A stretch of 64,000 nucleotides of DNA. Origin: CAZJYI01 sp964550025 (GTDB taxonomy: Bacteria; Verrucomicrobiota; Kiritimatiellia; UBA8416; CAYOBW01). The position numbers were made by a program, and so were the translations under genes. The notes beneath the pieces were generated by a model. It did not search any database. It was not told the origin of the DNA and worked only from the letters and a program-made list of their open reading frames with translations. The stretch covers positions 37,885 through 101,884 of the forward strand of contig CAZJYI010000020.1 in the NCBI GenBank assembly GCA_964550025.1, read 5' to 3'. Below, piece by piece: positions 1 to 7,504 of this stretch. How positions within the stretch are numbered: the first letter of the stretch is position 1; every line of letters starts with the position of its first letter.

Positions 1-522
1 GAGATTGCCAACGTTGCCGTGAAGTACGGGGCTGACGTTCTCGCCAGGCCCGAGTGCCTTGCCGGCAATGAGGTGCGTACGTGGCCCGTACTCCGGCACG
101 CATTGGACAAGCTCAGCGAGCAGGGCTACGACCCCGACGTATTGGTGTGCATGCAATGCACGTCGCCTTTCACGGCTGCTGAGGACCTGGACGGGTTGGT
201 TGACACCATGCTGTCGACAGATTCACAGTCGGCTATGACGGTAGTACCGGACCACGGTTACCAATGGGCGATCGACGCCAGTGGGCAGCCGAAGTTGATT
301 CTGCCCGAAGGCTACACCCGCGGCCGGCGACAGGACAATCCGCCGCGGTACCGAGAAACCGGCGCGGCGTACGCGATGATCGTTCCCGCCCCAGTAGAGA
401 CGCGGCCGTTATTCTCCGGCAAGCTTGTGCTCTACGTGCAGCCGGAGGAAAGATCGCTGGAAATCGATGACCCCCTGGACTTACAGAAGGCGGAAGCATG
501 GCTGCCGTTCGCGAATGGATAG
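1..522 (+). CDS. CMP-sugar (nonulosonate/Kdo-type) cytidylyltransferase, 5'-truncated by window edge
   Basis: This is the C-terminal 173 codons of the gene that is complete at 50609-51289. The window begins inside the reading frame, so the N-terminal nucleotide-binding motif is missing here. The visible part keeps the family's second half: an MQCTSPF segment, typical of the NeuA/KdsB fold after the first beta-alpha units, and the later GAAYAM segment. It overlaps the next gene by 25 bp. See the complete copy for function. Confidence 0.85.
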   Translation, partial: EIANVAVKYGADVLARPECLAGNEVRTWPVLRHALDKLSEQGYDPDVLVCMQCTSPFTAAEDLDGLVDTMLSTDSQSAMTVVPDHGYQWAIDASGQPKLILPEGYTRGRRQDNPPRYRETGAAYAMIVPAPVETRPLFSGKLVLYVQPEERSLEIDDPLDLQKAEAWLPFANG

Positions 523-1130
523 TGGTTGGCGCTGGCCCGTCCGCAGGGCTTTGGGCGACCGGTCTATTGCTGGAATGTCCAGAGGCCACGACGATCGCTG
601 GGAACGGCGGAATCCGTTTCGCTGAGAAGCCGGACTACTTTTTCGTTTACGATATGCATGCTTGCAGGGAGTACCATGACGCAAGCCGCGAGCTTCAGTG
701 TCGCGGAACGAAGATGGTAACGCTGAAGCGCAAGCAGGACGCGATGCGAAACCGAGGTGTCGACCATTACGACGCCTTCATAGAGACGGTACGACACCGC
801 AAGGCGACTGAATTTGTTTCCGGCGAGTATTCGCCGATGAACTACACCGGCCTCTACTGCTTGCAATTCGCGGTGAACAACGGAGCCGAACGGGTGCTAG
901 CTACTGGGCTGGACGGATACAAGCAACACGCGGAGAACTACGCCGATAGGGACAAGCCGCAGATCGGCGGCAACTGCCAGAAACGCACACGGTATATCGA
1001 GCAGTGTACGCAGGCGATTGTGACGGCGTGTCCTGACGTAGAGTTTGTTTTCTACGGCCCTTTACGCTACGAACTGACCGGGGCCAACGTCAAGGTGGTG
1101 GAGGGAATCAAATGCGAATCAAGATGCTGA
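498..1130 (+). CDS. Sialyltransferase/DUF115-like glycosyltransferase candidate
   Basis: The 210-residue protein opens with a nucleotide-binding-like VVGAGPSA segment. Around residues 115-140 it has TGLYCLQFAVNNGAERVLATGLDGY-like sequence. This arrangement resembles GT42 sialyltransferases and the related DUF115 (MptE-like) proteins, which have an N-terminal GNGPS-type loop and a central G-(I/L)-D-x-Y motif. The gene starts inside the end of the CMP-sugar synthetase gene (25 bp overlap), so the two are probably translated together. The inferred role is transfer of the CMP-activated sugar to a virion or host acceptor. The family call rests on motif resemblance only. A pterin-pyrophosphokinase-like DUF115 enzyme is the alternative. 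Confidence 0.5.
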   Translation: MAAVREWIVVGAGPSAGLWATGLLLECPEATTIAGNGGIRFAEKPDYFFVYDMHACREYHDASRELQCRGTKMVTLKRKQDAMRNRGVDHYDAFIETVRHRKATEFVSGEYSPMNYTGLYCLQFAVNNGAERVLATGLDGYKQHAENYADRDKPQIGGNCQKRTRYIEQCTQAIVTACPDVEFVFYGPLRYELTGANVKVVEGIKCESRC

Positions 1131-1342
1131 AGGGGTTCCGAGCACTGAAGCCCGGGCAAGTCTACACGGTAGAAGACGGCGCCGCCAATATCTGGATTCA
1201 CGGCGGCCGGGCCGTAGAGGTCGACGGCAACGACCGTCCATTGGGCGTCAAGCAATCAAACATGGTACCGCCTAAGCGCGTTGATGTGGTCACGAAACCA
1301 CGCAAGCGCAAGGGCTCCAAGCGAAAGGTATCCACGGCATGA
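1112..1342 (+). CDS. Small basic-tailed hypothetical protein
   Basis: This 76-residue protein has a compact N-terminal half (residues 1-45, probably beta-rich) and a strongly basic C-terminal tail of lysine and arginine. It overlaps the glycosyltransferase-like gene by 19 bp and the next gene by 4 bp, so it is translationally coupled in the head/connector operon. I recognise no family. Small proteins of this kind next to head genes are often head accessory proteins, but that is inference. Confidence 0.6.
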   Translation: MRIKMLKGFRALKPGQVYTVEDGAANIWIHGGRAVEVDGNDRPLGVKQSNMVPPKRVDVVTKPRKRKGSKRKVSTA

Positions 1343-1773
1343 CAAGGCCAGAGAACAAAGTCTACGACCAGCGGCTATTGCTGCATGCGTCGGGAGCGGA
1401 GACGGCTACCGGCAACGGCACTATCGATGACGGCCAACTCCCCGGACGGATCGATGCGCTCGCCGCAGTGTTGGATATCACGGCAGACGAACAAGCGGCA
1501 GATGATACATTCGACTGTTTCGTGCAGACGAAGCTCGACGGCACAAACTGGCTCGACGTGATTCACTTCGAGCAGCACCTCGGCAACGCGGGCGCTGCGC
1601 GGTACGTGGCCAAGATCGTGGCCCCCGGTGCGGTAGGTGCATTCGACGTGAGCGACACGCTTGCTTCGGGCTCCGTGCGTCACTTGCTGGGAACTGTGTG
1701 GCGGTGTCGCTGGGTAATCGTTAATGGCACCGCGGCGGAGTTCACGTTCACGGTGACAATCATTCCGCAGTAG
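1339..1773 (+). CDS. Probable capsid-associated (decoration-type) protein
   Basis: This 144-residue, beta-rich, mostly acidic protein starts at an ATGA overlap with the previous stop. Its composition and layout (alternating short strands, a DTFDCFVQT segment, a C-terminal strand ending TFTVTIIPQ) resemble phage capsid decoration or head-surface proteins. The 50090-50545 protein just after the major capsid gene has a similar style. I cannot assign a named family. It lies between the sugar genes and the head-tail connector gene. Confidence 0.5.
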   Translation: MTRPENKVYDQRLLLHASGAETATGNGTIDDGQLPGRIDALAAVLDITADEQAADDTFDCFVQTKLDGTNWLDVIHFEQHLGNAGAARYVAKIVAPGAVGAFDVSDTLASGSVRHLLGTVWRCRWVIVNGTAAEFTFTVTIIPQ

Positions 1774-1847
1774 GACAGACCGTGGCAGACCAGAACCTAA
1801 CTCGACTTCTACATCGGAATTCATGAATACGACGACGACGTAGTCTA

Positions 1848-2444
1848 ATGAAACAAACACTCGCCGCAGCCCCACTTTTCGAACCGGTCCTGTTGGCTGA
1901 ACTGCTGCGCCATGTGCGTGTAGCTGGTGACAGCGGAGATCGAGACACCGAATTGCAGGCCTACCAGAAGGTAGCCCGGGTAGCCGTCGAGGATCGTACG
2001 TGGCGAGCGCTCATCAATCAGACGTGGGACTTCTACTACGACAGCTTCACTAGCCCGATCTACCTGCCGAGGCCGCCCGTCTCGTCGATCACCTATTTCA
2101 AATACTACGATACCAGCGACACGCTCCAGACACTTTCAACCGACGTATACGAATTGGGCGAGGTGTGGGGCGTGGGCACCGCGAGGTTGAAGCATGACCA
2201 AACTTGGCCTGCTGACTTCCGCGGGCACACGGATGATATCGTGATTCGGTGCGTCTGTGGATATGGGGCCGCCGGTGCAAGTGTACCCGAGGGGCTGCGT
2301 CATGCGATCAAGATGATGGTTGCCGATATGTGGGAATTCCCGGAAACGGTTGTCAATGGTTCTGCCACGAAGCTTCCGACGGATAACGCGACCATGGCCC
2401 TGTTAGCCCCGTACAAGGTGCGACTTACTAGGACGGGGGAATGA
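1848..2444 (+). CDS. Head-tail connector protein (HK97 gp6 / phiE125 gp8-like)
   Basis: The 198-residue protein matches the head-tail connector family in length and layout. An N-terminal helical part (LLAELLRHVRV, then a long helix) is followed by RTWRALINQTWDFYY, the PP-x-SSIT-x-FKYYD strand and a C-terminal helix ending MWEFPE. In this family the N-terminal helices form the ring under the portal and the beta strands face the tail. It is followed by an ATGA-overlapped head-closure gene, the usual connector order. The 74 bp upstream hold only a 14-codon GTG reading frame. Confidence 0.85.
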   Translation: MKQTLAAAPLFEPVLLAELLRHVRVAGDSGDRDTELQAYQKVARVAVEDRTWRALINQTWDFYYDSFTSPIYLPRPPVSSITYFKYYDTSDTLQTLSTDVYELGEVWGVGTARLKHDQTWPADFRGHTDDIVIRCVCGYGAAGASVPEGLRHAIKMMVADMWEFPETVVNGSATKLPTDNATMALLAPYKVRLTRTGE

Positions 2445-2773
2445 TGGTCCACCGGATAGGAGAACGACGACACGCCGTTACGATTGAACAGCCGACGGCA
2501 AGCAACCCGGACGCGTATAGCGAACGGACTACGTCCTGGTCGAACTACGCGACGGGCGTATGGGCGGGGATCGATTCACAGGGAAGCCGAGAGGTCGAGC
2601 GGGCACAGCAGACAAGGGAAGAAGTAACCCACGTCGTGAAGATCGAATACGATAGCGGGGTGACGGTGGATATGCGAATCAAGTTTGGGTCACGGTACCT
2701 GGATATTGCCGGAGTCCAGAACACGGACGAGCGCGACCGGGAATTGGTCTTAGCCTGCGTGGAGCAAGAGTAG
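2441..2773 (+). CDS. Phage head-tail joining (head closure) protein
   Basis: The 110-residue protein starts with MVHRIGERRHAVTIEQP, the usual opening of the SPP1 gp16 / head-tail adaptor family. The middle segment VWAGIDSQGSREVERAQQ and the late MRIKFGSRYLDIAGVQN strand also fit. It closes the connector after packaging and provides the docking face for the tail. The start overlaps the upstream stop as ATGATG, so either of two adjacent ATGs may be used. Confidence 0.9.
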   Translation: MMVHRIGERRHAVTIEQPTASNPDAYSERTTSWSNYATGVWAGIDSQGSREVERAQQTREEVTHVVKIEYDSGVTVDMRIKFGSRYLDIAGVQNTDERDRELVLACVEQE

Positions 2774-3382
2774 ATGGCCGTCACGTCAACAATGTCGGGT
2801 GGTGCACGGATTCGCTTGTCCGGCGACAAGAAACTGATGGCCATGTTCGCTCGGCTACCGAAGTTCGTGCGAGCAAGGGTACTTCGGCCGGCGCTGATGA
2901 AAGGCGCTTCGCCGATCCTGGCGGCCGCCCGATCGGCTGCGCCGGTCGGCGAGACCGGGCTATTGAAAAAGAGCATCAAGGCACGCGCCGCGAAACGGAA
3001 GGCCAGGGATACGCGCCTTGTGGTAATCGGGCCAACGCATATGAAACGGACTTTCCGGCGAACCAAAGCCGGCAAACTCCGCGGCGTCGGGAAAAAGTCA
3101 ATCGCCAAGTTTAAGGCGGAAGGGGCGACATTGGTACACGTCGACCCCGGCAACTACGGGCACCTTGTCGAGCGTGGCCGTGTGGCGGTTACGCCGACGG
3201 AGAAACGAATCATGCGGACACCGGAGGGCGTGTTTATCGGCAAACGCGCCAGGGCGGTTCCGGCGAGGCCATTCATGCGGCCGGCGTTCCAACAGAGCGG
3301 GCGAGCGTTTCGATTGATAACCGAACGGCTCAAAAAGAACATCAAAGAGGAAGCCGCCAAGTTTCGGCGGCGACGCGGATAA
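2774..3382 (+). CDS. HK97 gp10-like neck protein
   Basis: This 202-residue basic protein belongs to the HK97-gp10 family: an N-terminal LSGDKKLMAMFARLPKFV helix, then ALMKGASPILAAARSAAPVGETGLLKKSI, which is the diagnostic A-P-x-x-TG-x-L-x-x-S-I region. The family forms part of the neck between head closure and tail terminator. The C-terminus is an unusually long basic stretch (KKNIKEEAAKFRRRRG). It abuts the previous stop and overlaps the next start as TAATG. Confidence 0.88.
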   Translation: MAVTSTMSGGARIRLSGDKKLMAMFARLPKFVRARVLRPALMKGASPILAAARSAAPVGETGLLKKSIKARAAKRKARDTRLVVIGPTHMKRTFRRTKAGKLRGVGKKSIAKFKAEGATLVHVDPGNYGHLVERGRVAVTPTEKRIMRTPEGVFIGKRARAVPARPFMRPAFQQSGRAFRLITERLKKNIKEEAAKFRRRRG

Positions 3383-3795
3383 TGCCCGAGCGTCGAATGG
3401 TAGTGAAGCTGAAAGCAACGAGTGCCGTCACGGACTTGATCGGCACCGGGAACGATGCACGTATATATCCGATCGGGCGCTATCAGGGAACAGCGTTGCC
3501 GGCCATCACCTATCAGCGTGTCGCCACCACACCGATCAACCATTCGACCGGACAAGTCGATACGGAGTTCTGCACGGTGCAGGTGAACTGCTTCGGTGCA
3601 ACGTACACTGCCGCGAAGGGACTGGCGGCTGCTGTAGCTACAGCATTGAAGGGTTGGACGGACGATACGGAGTCGCCCGATATCGGAATGTGCCACAAGC
3701 ACGGGGAATCGGATCTACCGCAAGCAACCCCGCAGGGACAAGAGGGGCCGGATGTAGAAGCCGTGACAATGGACTTCTTCATTCAGTACACCTAA
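3382..3795 (+). CDS. Tail terminator/completion protein (DUF3168-like)
   Basis: This 137-residue protein has the DUF3168 layout: a short N-terminal helix (VVKLKATSAVTDLIG), an IYP strand, a LPAITYQRV strand, a CTVQVNCFG strand and a helix (AAVATALKGW). In siphoviruses this family caps the tail tube at the neck. It lies between the gp10-like gene and the tail tube candidates, which is the canonical position. Confidence 0.82.
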   Translation: MPERRMVVKLKATSAVTDLIGTGNDARIYPIGRYQGTALPAITYQRVATTPINHSTGQVDTEFCTVQVNCFGATYTAAKGLAAAVATALKGWTDDTESPDIGMCHKHGESDLPQATPQGQEGPDVEAVTMDFFIQYT

Positions 3796-3810
3796 CACGG
3801 AGAAAGACCA

Positions 3811-4203
3811 ATGGCCGACAATGGCTTCAATGGCTTGACCGCCACGTGGAACCCCGAGGGTGATAACACCGCAGCTACTCTCGGGACGATTACGAACCTG
3901 TCGGACGAAGGCACGGCCGCGGAAATCGACGTTACCGGTTCGTCTGATTCAACGCACGTGTTTGAATCCGGATTGCCCGATAGCACGACGACAGTCGATC
4001 TGGCCGGCGTCCCTGCCAACGAAAGCGATGACTCAACGAATATCGCTGTCGGCGACAAGGGCGCGCTGGCTGTAGAATGGGCAGACGACGGCACAGAGGG
4101 CACGCTATCCGACCCGGCGGCCATCACGGGGTTGTCGATCAGCGGTTCGGTCGACCAACCGATCACAAGTTCCCTGACTTTCCGGCCAAGCGTGGCGACG
4201 TAA
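3811..4203 (+). CDS. Major tail tube protein candidate, paralogue 1
   Basis: The 130-residue acidic beta-rich protein carries GTAAEIDVTGSSDSTHVFESGL followed by DSTTTVDLAGVP, a pattern shared with the next gene (GTAAEVDVTGAADSEHTYEPG, then TITWEVVGIP). Its position between the tail terminator and the tail chaperone genes is where the major tail protein always lies in this type of genome. It is short for a tail tube protein but within range. A Shine-Dalgarno sequence (GGAGAAAG) precedes the ATG. Confidence 0.65.
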   Translation: MADNGFNGLTATWNPEGDNTAATLGTITNLSDEGTAAEIDVTGSSDSTHVFESGLPDSTTTVDLAGVPANESDDSTNIAVGDKGALAVEWADDGTEGTLSDPAAITGLSISGSVDQPITSSLTFRPSVAT

Positions 4204-4235
4204 CGCACGGCGACAACTGAACAGGAGCCAATACC

Positions 4236-4589
4236 ATGCCCGATGGATTCAACGCAACGACCGTCAGCTTCGACGACAACGGCCAGACGCCGCTTGTGTC
4301 TGCGAACTACGATGGGACGGCTGCCGAAGTCGACGTCACCGGAGCTGCCGATAGCGAACACACGTACGAGCCGGGTATTACCGACGAAACCATCACTTGG
4401 GAAGTCGTCGGAATTCCACCGGGGACGATAGCGCTTGGTGATACCGGCGCCACCGTTGTCGAGTGGGGTGGGGTCGGCGCCGACAACTGGGGATCGTTCG
4501 CGAATGCCGTCATTACAGCGATCAGCCCGGGCGGCGGTATCGACGGTGCCAAGACAACCAGCGTCACGGCCAAGCCGTACAACGCATAA
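4236..4589 (+). CDS. Tail tube-like protein, paralogue 2
   Basis: This 117-residue paralogue of the preceding protein shares the central GTAAE(I/V)DVTG...DS.H block and the following strand pair, and lacks the longer C-terminal part of paralogue 1. An AGGAG ribosome site precedes the ATG. Either both proteins contribute to the tube, or one is the tube and the other a decoration or tail-tip version. The sequence does not decide which. Confidence 0.6.
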   Translation: MPDGFNATTVSFDDNGQTPLVSANYDGTAAEVDVTGAADSEHTYEPGITDETITWEVVGIPPGTIALGDTGATVVEWGGVGADNWGSFANAVITAISPGGGIDGAKTTSVTAKPYNA

Positions 4590-4629
4590 CAACCAACGGG
4601 GCGCACACCTCAGAAGGAATCGTGGAATC

Positions 4630-4989
4630 ATGGGACTAAGAGATCAGATCGCCAACGTGAAAAATAAGGCCAAGGTACGGAAGGTCGAAACGCCCGAATG
4701 GGGACCCGACGCGCCGTGCGTCTGGGTGCGCAAGTTGACGGCCGACGAAGTGATGCGGGTTGCTAAGATCGCCGAAGACTCTGGCGCAAGCGACGACGAA
4801 TTCCTGGTCTGGTTTTCGGCGTTCGTGATCGTCGAGGAGAACGGCGAACGAAGCTTCGACGACAAGAGCGAAGAAGATCGCCGCATCCTAGGCGGACGCG
4901 ATCCCGACGTGCTACTACAGATCATCGAAGAAGCCCGTAGCTTCAACACGATGACTCTGGAATCTCGGGACACGATGGAAAAAAACTAA
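4630..4989 (+). CDS. Tail assembly chaperone, short form (gpG-like)
   Basis: This 119-residue acidic protein starts at ATG 4630 behind AGAAGGAA. It is the upstream partner of a gpG/gpGT-type pair: the segment VRKLTADEVMRVAKIAE is typical of tail assembly chaperones that bind the tape measure protein. The gene ends MEKN-stop, and the last codons contain the slippery heptamer A_AAA_AAC at 4980-4986, placed exactly in the X_XXY_YYZ phase. A -1 slip there joins it to the 4986-5348 frame. Confidence 0.82.
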   Translation: MGLRDQIANVKNKAKVRKVETPEWGPDAPCVWVRKLTADEVMRVAKIAEDSGASDDEFLVWFSAFVIVEENGERSFDDKSEEDRRILGGRDPDVLLQIIEEARSFNTMTLESRDTMEKN

Positions 4990-5348
4990 CTGACCGGGCC
5001 GACCTGCGGTTTCACCTGCTGTTGGCCCGGACGTGCGGGATGCCGTCAAGACGTGAATTGTACCAGCGGATCACCTATGAAGAACTTGCCGAGCAGGAGA
5101 TCGCATACAAGCTGGACCCGTGGGACGAACAGCGGGCCGACCTGCGGGCGGGCGTAGTAGCATCCGCATCCCTTGTGCCGCACTTGAAGAAGGGGTCCAA
5201 GCCACCGTCGCCCGACAAGTTCGTTATGGGAGTCAACGGACCGGGCGCCCGACAGCAGACGCAAGAGGAAATGGAAGCGGTGGCACAACGCATCAATGAA
5301 CGGCACCGCAAGGCAAAAGAAGCGAAGGACCGGAGCAATAGAGAGTAG
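4986..5348 (+). CDS. Tail assembly chaperone extension (gpT-like, made by -1 frameshift)
   Basis: This frame is entered after the slippery site and reads LTDRADLRFHLLLARTCGMPSR, followed by ELYQRITYEELAEQEIAYKLDPW and DEQRADLRAGV. That is the recognisable gpT/DUF4035 pattern (LAR..G.P..EL...I...E...W..YY.LEPWG..RADLRAGI). There is no good ribosome site for separate initiation. The likely product is a gpG-gpT fusion of about 240 residues made at low frequency. The C-terminal 35 residues are charged and helical. Confidence 0.8.
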   Translation, partial: LTDRADLRFHLLLARTCGMPSRRELYQRITYEELAEQEIAYKLDPWDEQRADLRAGVVASASLVPHLKKGSKPPSPDKFVMGVNGPGARQQTQEEMEAVAQRINERHRKAKEAKDRSNRE

Positions 5349-5350
5349 TC

Positions 5351-6631
5351 ATGCCAGCAGCAGTCGGACAACTTCGGATCGATCTAGTGGCAAACATCGG
5401 CAAGTTTGCTTCCGGGATGAAGAAGTCTACCGGCGATCTGTCGCGATTCCAAAAGGCAGCCAAGAGTGCGAGCACTGCAATTAAGCAATTCGGCGGAAGC
5501 CTTGGAGGCATCGCGACAATAGGCGGTCTTGGCTTCATGGTCCAGCGGCAGATTGATCTTCTGGACGCGCTCGGGAAAACGTCGGATCGTCTCGGAATCA
5601 ATATCGAACAGTTGCAGGAACTTCGACACGCAGCCGGCGCTACCGGCGTATCGATCCAGACGTTGGAAATGGGCCTGCAAAGAATGGTCAAGAGAATTGG
5701 CCAGGCATCTGCCGGCACAGGCGAAGCCGTAAAGGTGCTGGAGGAATTGCGACTAGATCCGGGGCAGCTTGCGAAGCTTGCTCCAGATAGGGCGTTCGTT
5801 CAGATATCAGAAAGGATCAACGAACTTGCGACACAGTATGACAAAGTCCGGGTTGCGGCAGCCATCTTCGATAGTGAAGGCGTTGCGTTGGTTAACACTA
5901 TGGCGCTTGGTGCGGACGGCCTCGCTAACATGGCAAAAGAGGCACGCAATCTCGGCAAGGTCCTGGATGAGGAAACAGTGCGCTCCGCAGAGAACGCAAA
6001 GCAAGCTATCGAGAATCTGAAGGATACGCTTAGCGGGGCTATAGGACGGAGCGTGCCGGTGCTAGATCGTTCGATCAAGGGATTTCAGGGAGCATTCCAC
6101 CAAGTCGCCGCAATGGGATACGCGCTACGAGGCATATTCAGCCAAAAGGATAGGGATATTGCAAAGGCCGTTGCCGATGAAGCGGGCAAGCTGTTTCGCG
6201 GAGAAACCGGTAGTTTCGGCCCGCGTCCGGAAAGTAGCGTGAGAGGCGTAGAGGCAAAAGCGAATCGCAAGTTCCTGAATTTTACCGATGACCTGTTTGA
6301 CAACGTATTCGGAGGCACGAAAAGCGGCGTCGCTAAGCTGTCAGAAAACCTGGCGCCCACGCTGCTGGCAATGCGGGCGACAAGGCTGCGTCGTATGTTC
6401 GACTGGTTTGGACAATTCGGAAACCTCCAGCCAATTGGAGGCGCACGTGATATGTCGAGTGCGTTTGGTTTCGCCCAACCGTCTGGTCTGGCAACTCGCG
6501 GGTCGTCCTTGGCAGCATCGCTGATCGCAGATATCGACAATCGAATCGCAGCCCAAGAAACGGAGCGTCGGCTACTTGAAAAGATCGAGCAGAACACACG
6601 ACCGACAAACAAGGAGCTTGATCTGAGATGA
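5351..6631 (+). CDS. Tape measure protein (short)
   Basis: The 426-residue protein begins VGQLRIDLVANIGKFASGMK, the usual tape-measure opening, followed by a helical KSTGDLSRFQKAAKSAS region, a glycine/hydrophobic GGSLGGIATIGGLGFMV stretch and long amphipathic helices (DRLGINIEQLQELRHAAG). It follows the chaperone pair directly, as in most siphoviruses. At about 0.15 nm per residue the length predicts a tail near 60-65 nm, shorter than most siphovirus tails. The C-terminus overlaps the next start as ATGA. Confidence 0.85.
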   Translation: MPAAVGQLRIDLVANIGKFASGMKKSTGDLSRFQKAAKSASTAIKQFGGSLGGIATIGGLGFMVQRQIDLLDALGKTSDRLGINIEQLQELRHAAGATGVSIQTLEMGLQRMVKRIGQASAGTGEAVKVLEELRLDPGQLAKLAPDRAFVQISERINELATQYDKVRVAAAIFDSEGVALVNTMALGADGLANMAKEARNLGKVLDEETVRSAENAKQAIENLKDTLSGAIGRSVPVLDRSIKGFQGAFHQVAAMGYALRGIFSQKDRDIAKAVADEAGKLFRGETGSFGPRPESSVRGVEAKANRKFLNFTDDLFDNVFGGTKSGVAKLSENLAPTLLAMRATRLRRMFDWFGQFGNLQPIGGARDMSSAFGFAQPSGLATRGSSLAASLIADIDNRIAAQETERRLLEKIEQNTRPTNKELDLR

Positions 6632-7491
6632 GCGTTGTAAGGTTTGTTCCGAAGCACGGAGGCCAAGAGTCGTCAGAGAGCGATATTGTCCGGACTTACG
6701 TTGCCGAATATCACGTAGTGACCAACAATGCGTCGGATGGCCCTAATCTGATACGCAGGGATATCAGGTGTCCAAAGCGTGGGTCGGTCTATCAGTTCGC
6801 TGGCGACGTTGACACCACGGCTCGATGCACCGGCGTCGATGTGGCGCAGGTAGACCAGAGGGTGTGGCTGGTCACGGCCAACTACTCTTCGGCGTTCAAT
6901 CCGCTGGACCAGGCCGGCGTACTGCATGACAACCCGCTGGATCGCCCGCCTGTACTTTCGTGGTCGACCGTCAAAAGGGAAACAACGAAGCCGTCCGATA
7001 AGGCGAATAAGCTATTCGACAACGCAGTCGGCGAACTGCTGAACCCGCCACCGCCGATTCCTGAGTCGCTGCTTTCATTGACGATTACACGGAACGAATT
7101 GGGATTCCTGCCGTCGCGTTTCTTTAGGTACATCGACTCCACGAATGCCGATCGGTGGTTCGGGTATCCGCCCAAGCGGTGGTACGTTGACGATATATCG
7201 GCGACCGAAGAGGCAGACAATGGACAGGTATTCTGGTCGGTACGGTACACGTTCATCCTTGGCCGCGAACCGTGGAACCCGTTGCGGATTCCGCACGTCG
7301 GGCTAAAATACTTCGAGAACGCCGCGGCGATCTTGCCTACGTTGGCGAAGGACAAGAATGGCGTAGCGACGGGCCAGCTTGTGAAACTCCGCGCAGACGG
7401 TCAATTGTGGGACGGGCCGAAGGGGACAACGGATTGGCTGGAATTCAAGGCATACGATGAAGTGGCATTTGCTCCTCTAATGCTGCCGTAG
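6628..7491 (+). CDS. Tail tip/baseplate-region hypothetical protein
   Basis: This 287-residue protein follows the tape measure gene with a 4-bp overlap, the position of the distal tail protein in siphoviruses. It shows an N-terminal beta-rich part, a proline cluster (NPPPPIPES) near residues 145-155, and a C-terminal part with GREPWNPLRIPHVGLKYFE. I do not recognise a family. A role as distal tail or tail-hub protein is inferred from position only. Confidence 0.55.
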   Translation: MSVVRFVPKHGGQESSESDIVRTYVAEYHVVTNNASDGPNLIRRDIRCPKRGSVYQFAGDVDTTARCTGVDVAQVDQRVWLVTANYSSAFNPLDQAGVLHDNPLDRPPVLSWSTVKRETTKPSDKANKLFDNAVGELLNPPPPIPESLLSLTITRNELGFLPSRFFRYIDSTNADRWFGYPPKRWYVDDISATEEADNGQVFWSVRYTFILGREPWNPLRIPHVGLKYFENAAAILPTLAKDKNGVATGQLVKLRADGQLWDGPKGTTDWLEFKAYDEVAFAPLMLP

Positions 7492-7504
7492 AAAGGGACC
7501 GATC

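Noticed and set aside
233..589. Long open frames on the minus strand through the structural region
   Set aside because: They mirror + strand genes, lack ribosome sites and family motifs, and have arginine/serine-rich shadow composition.
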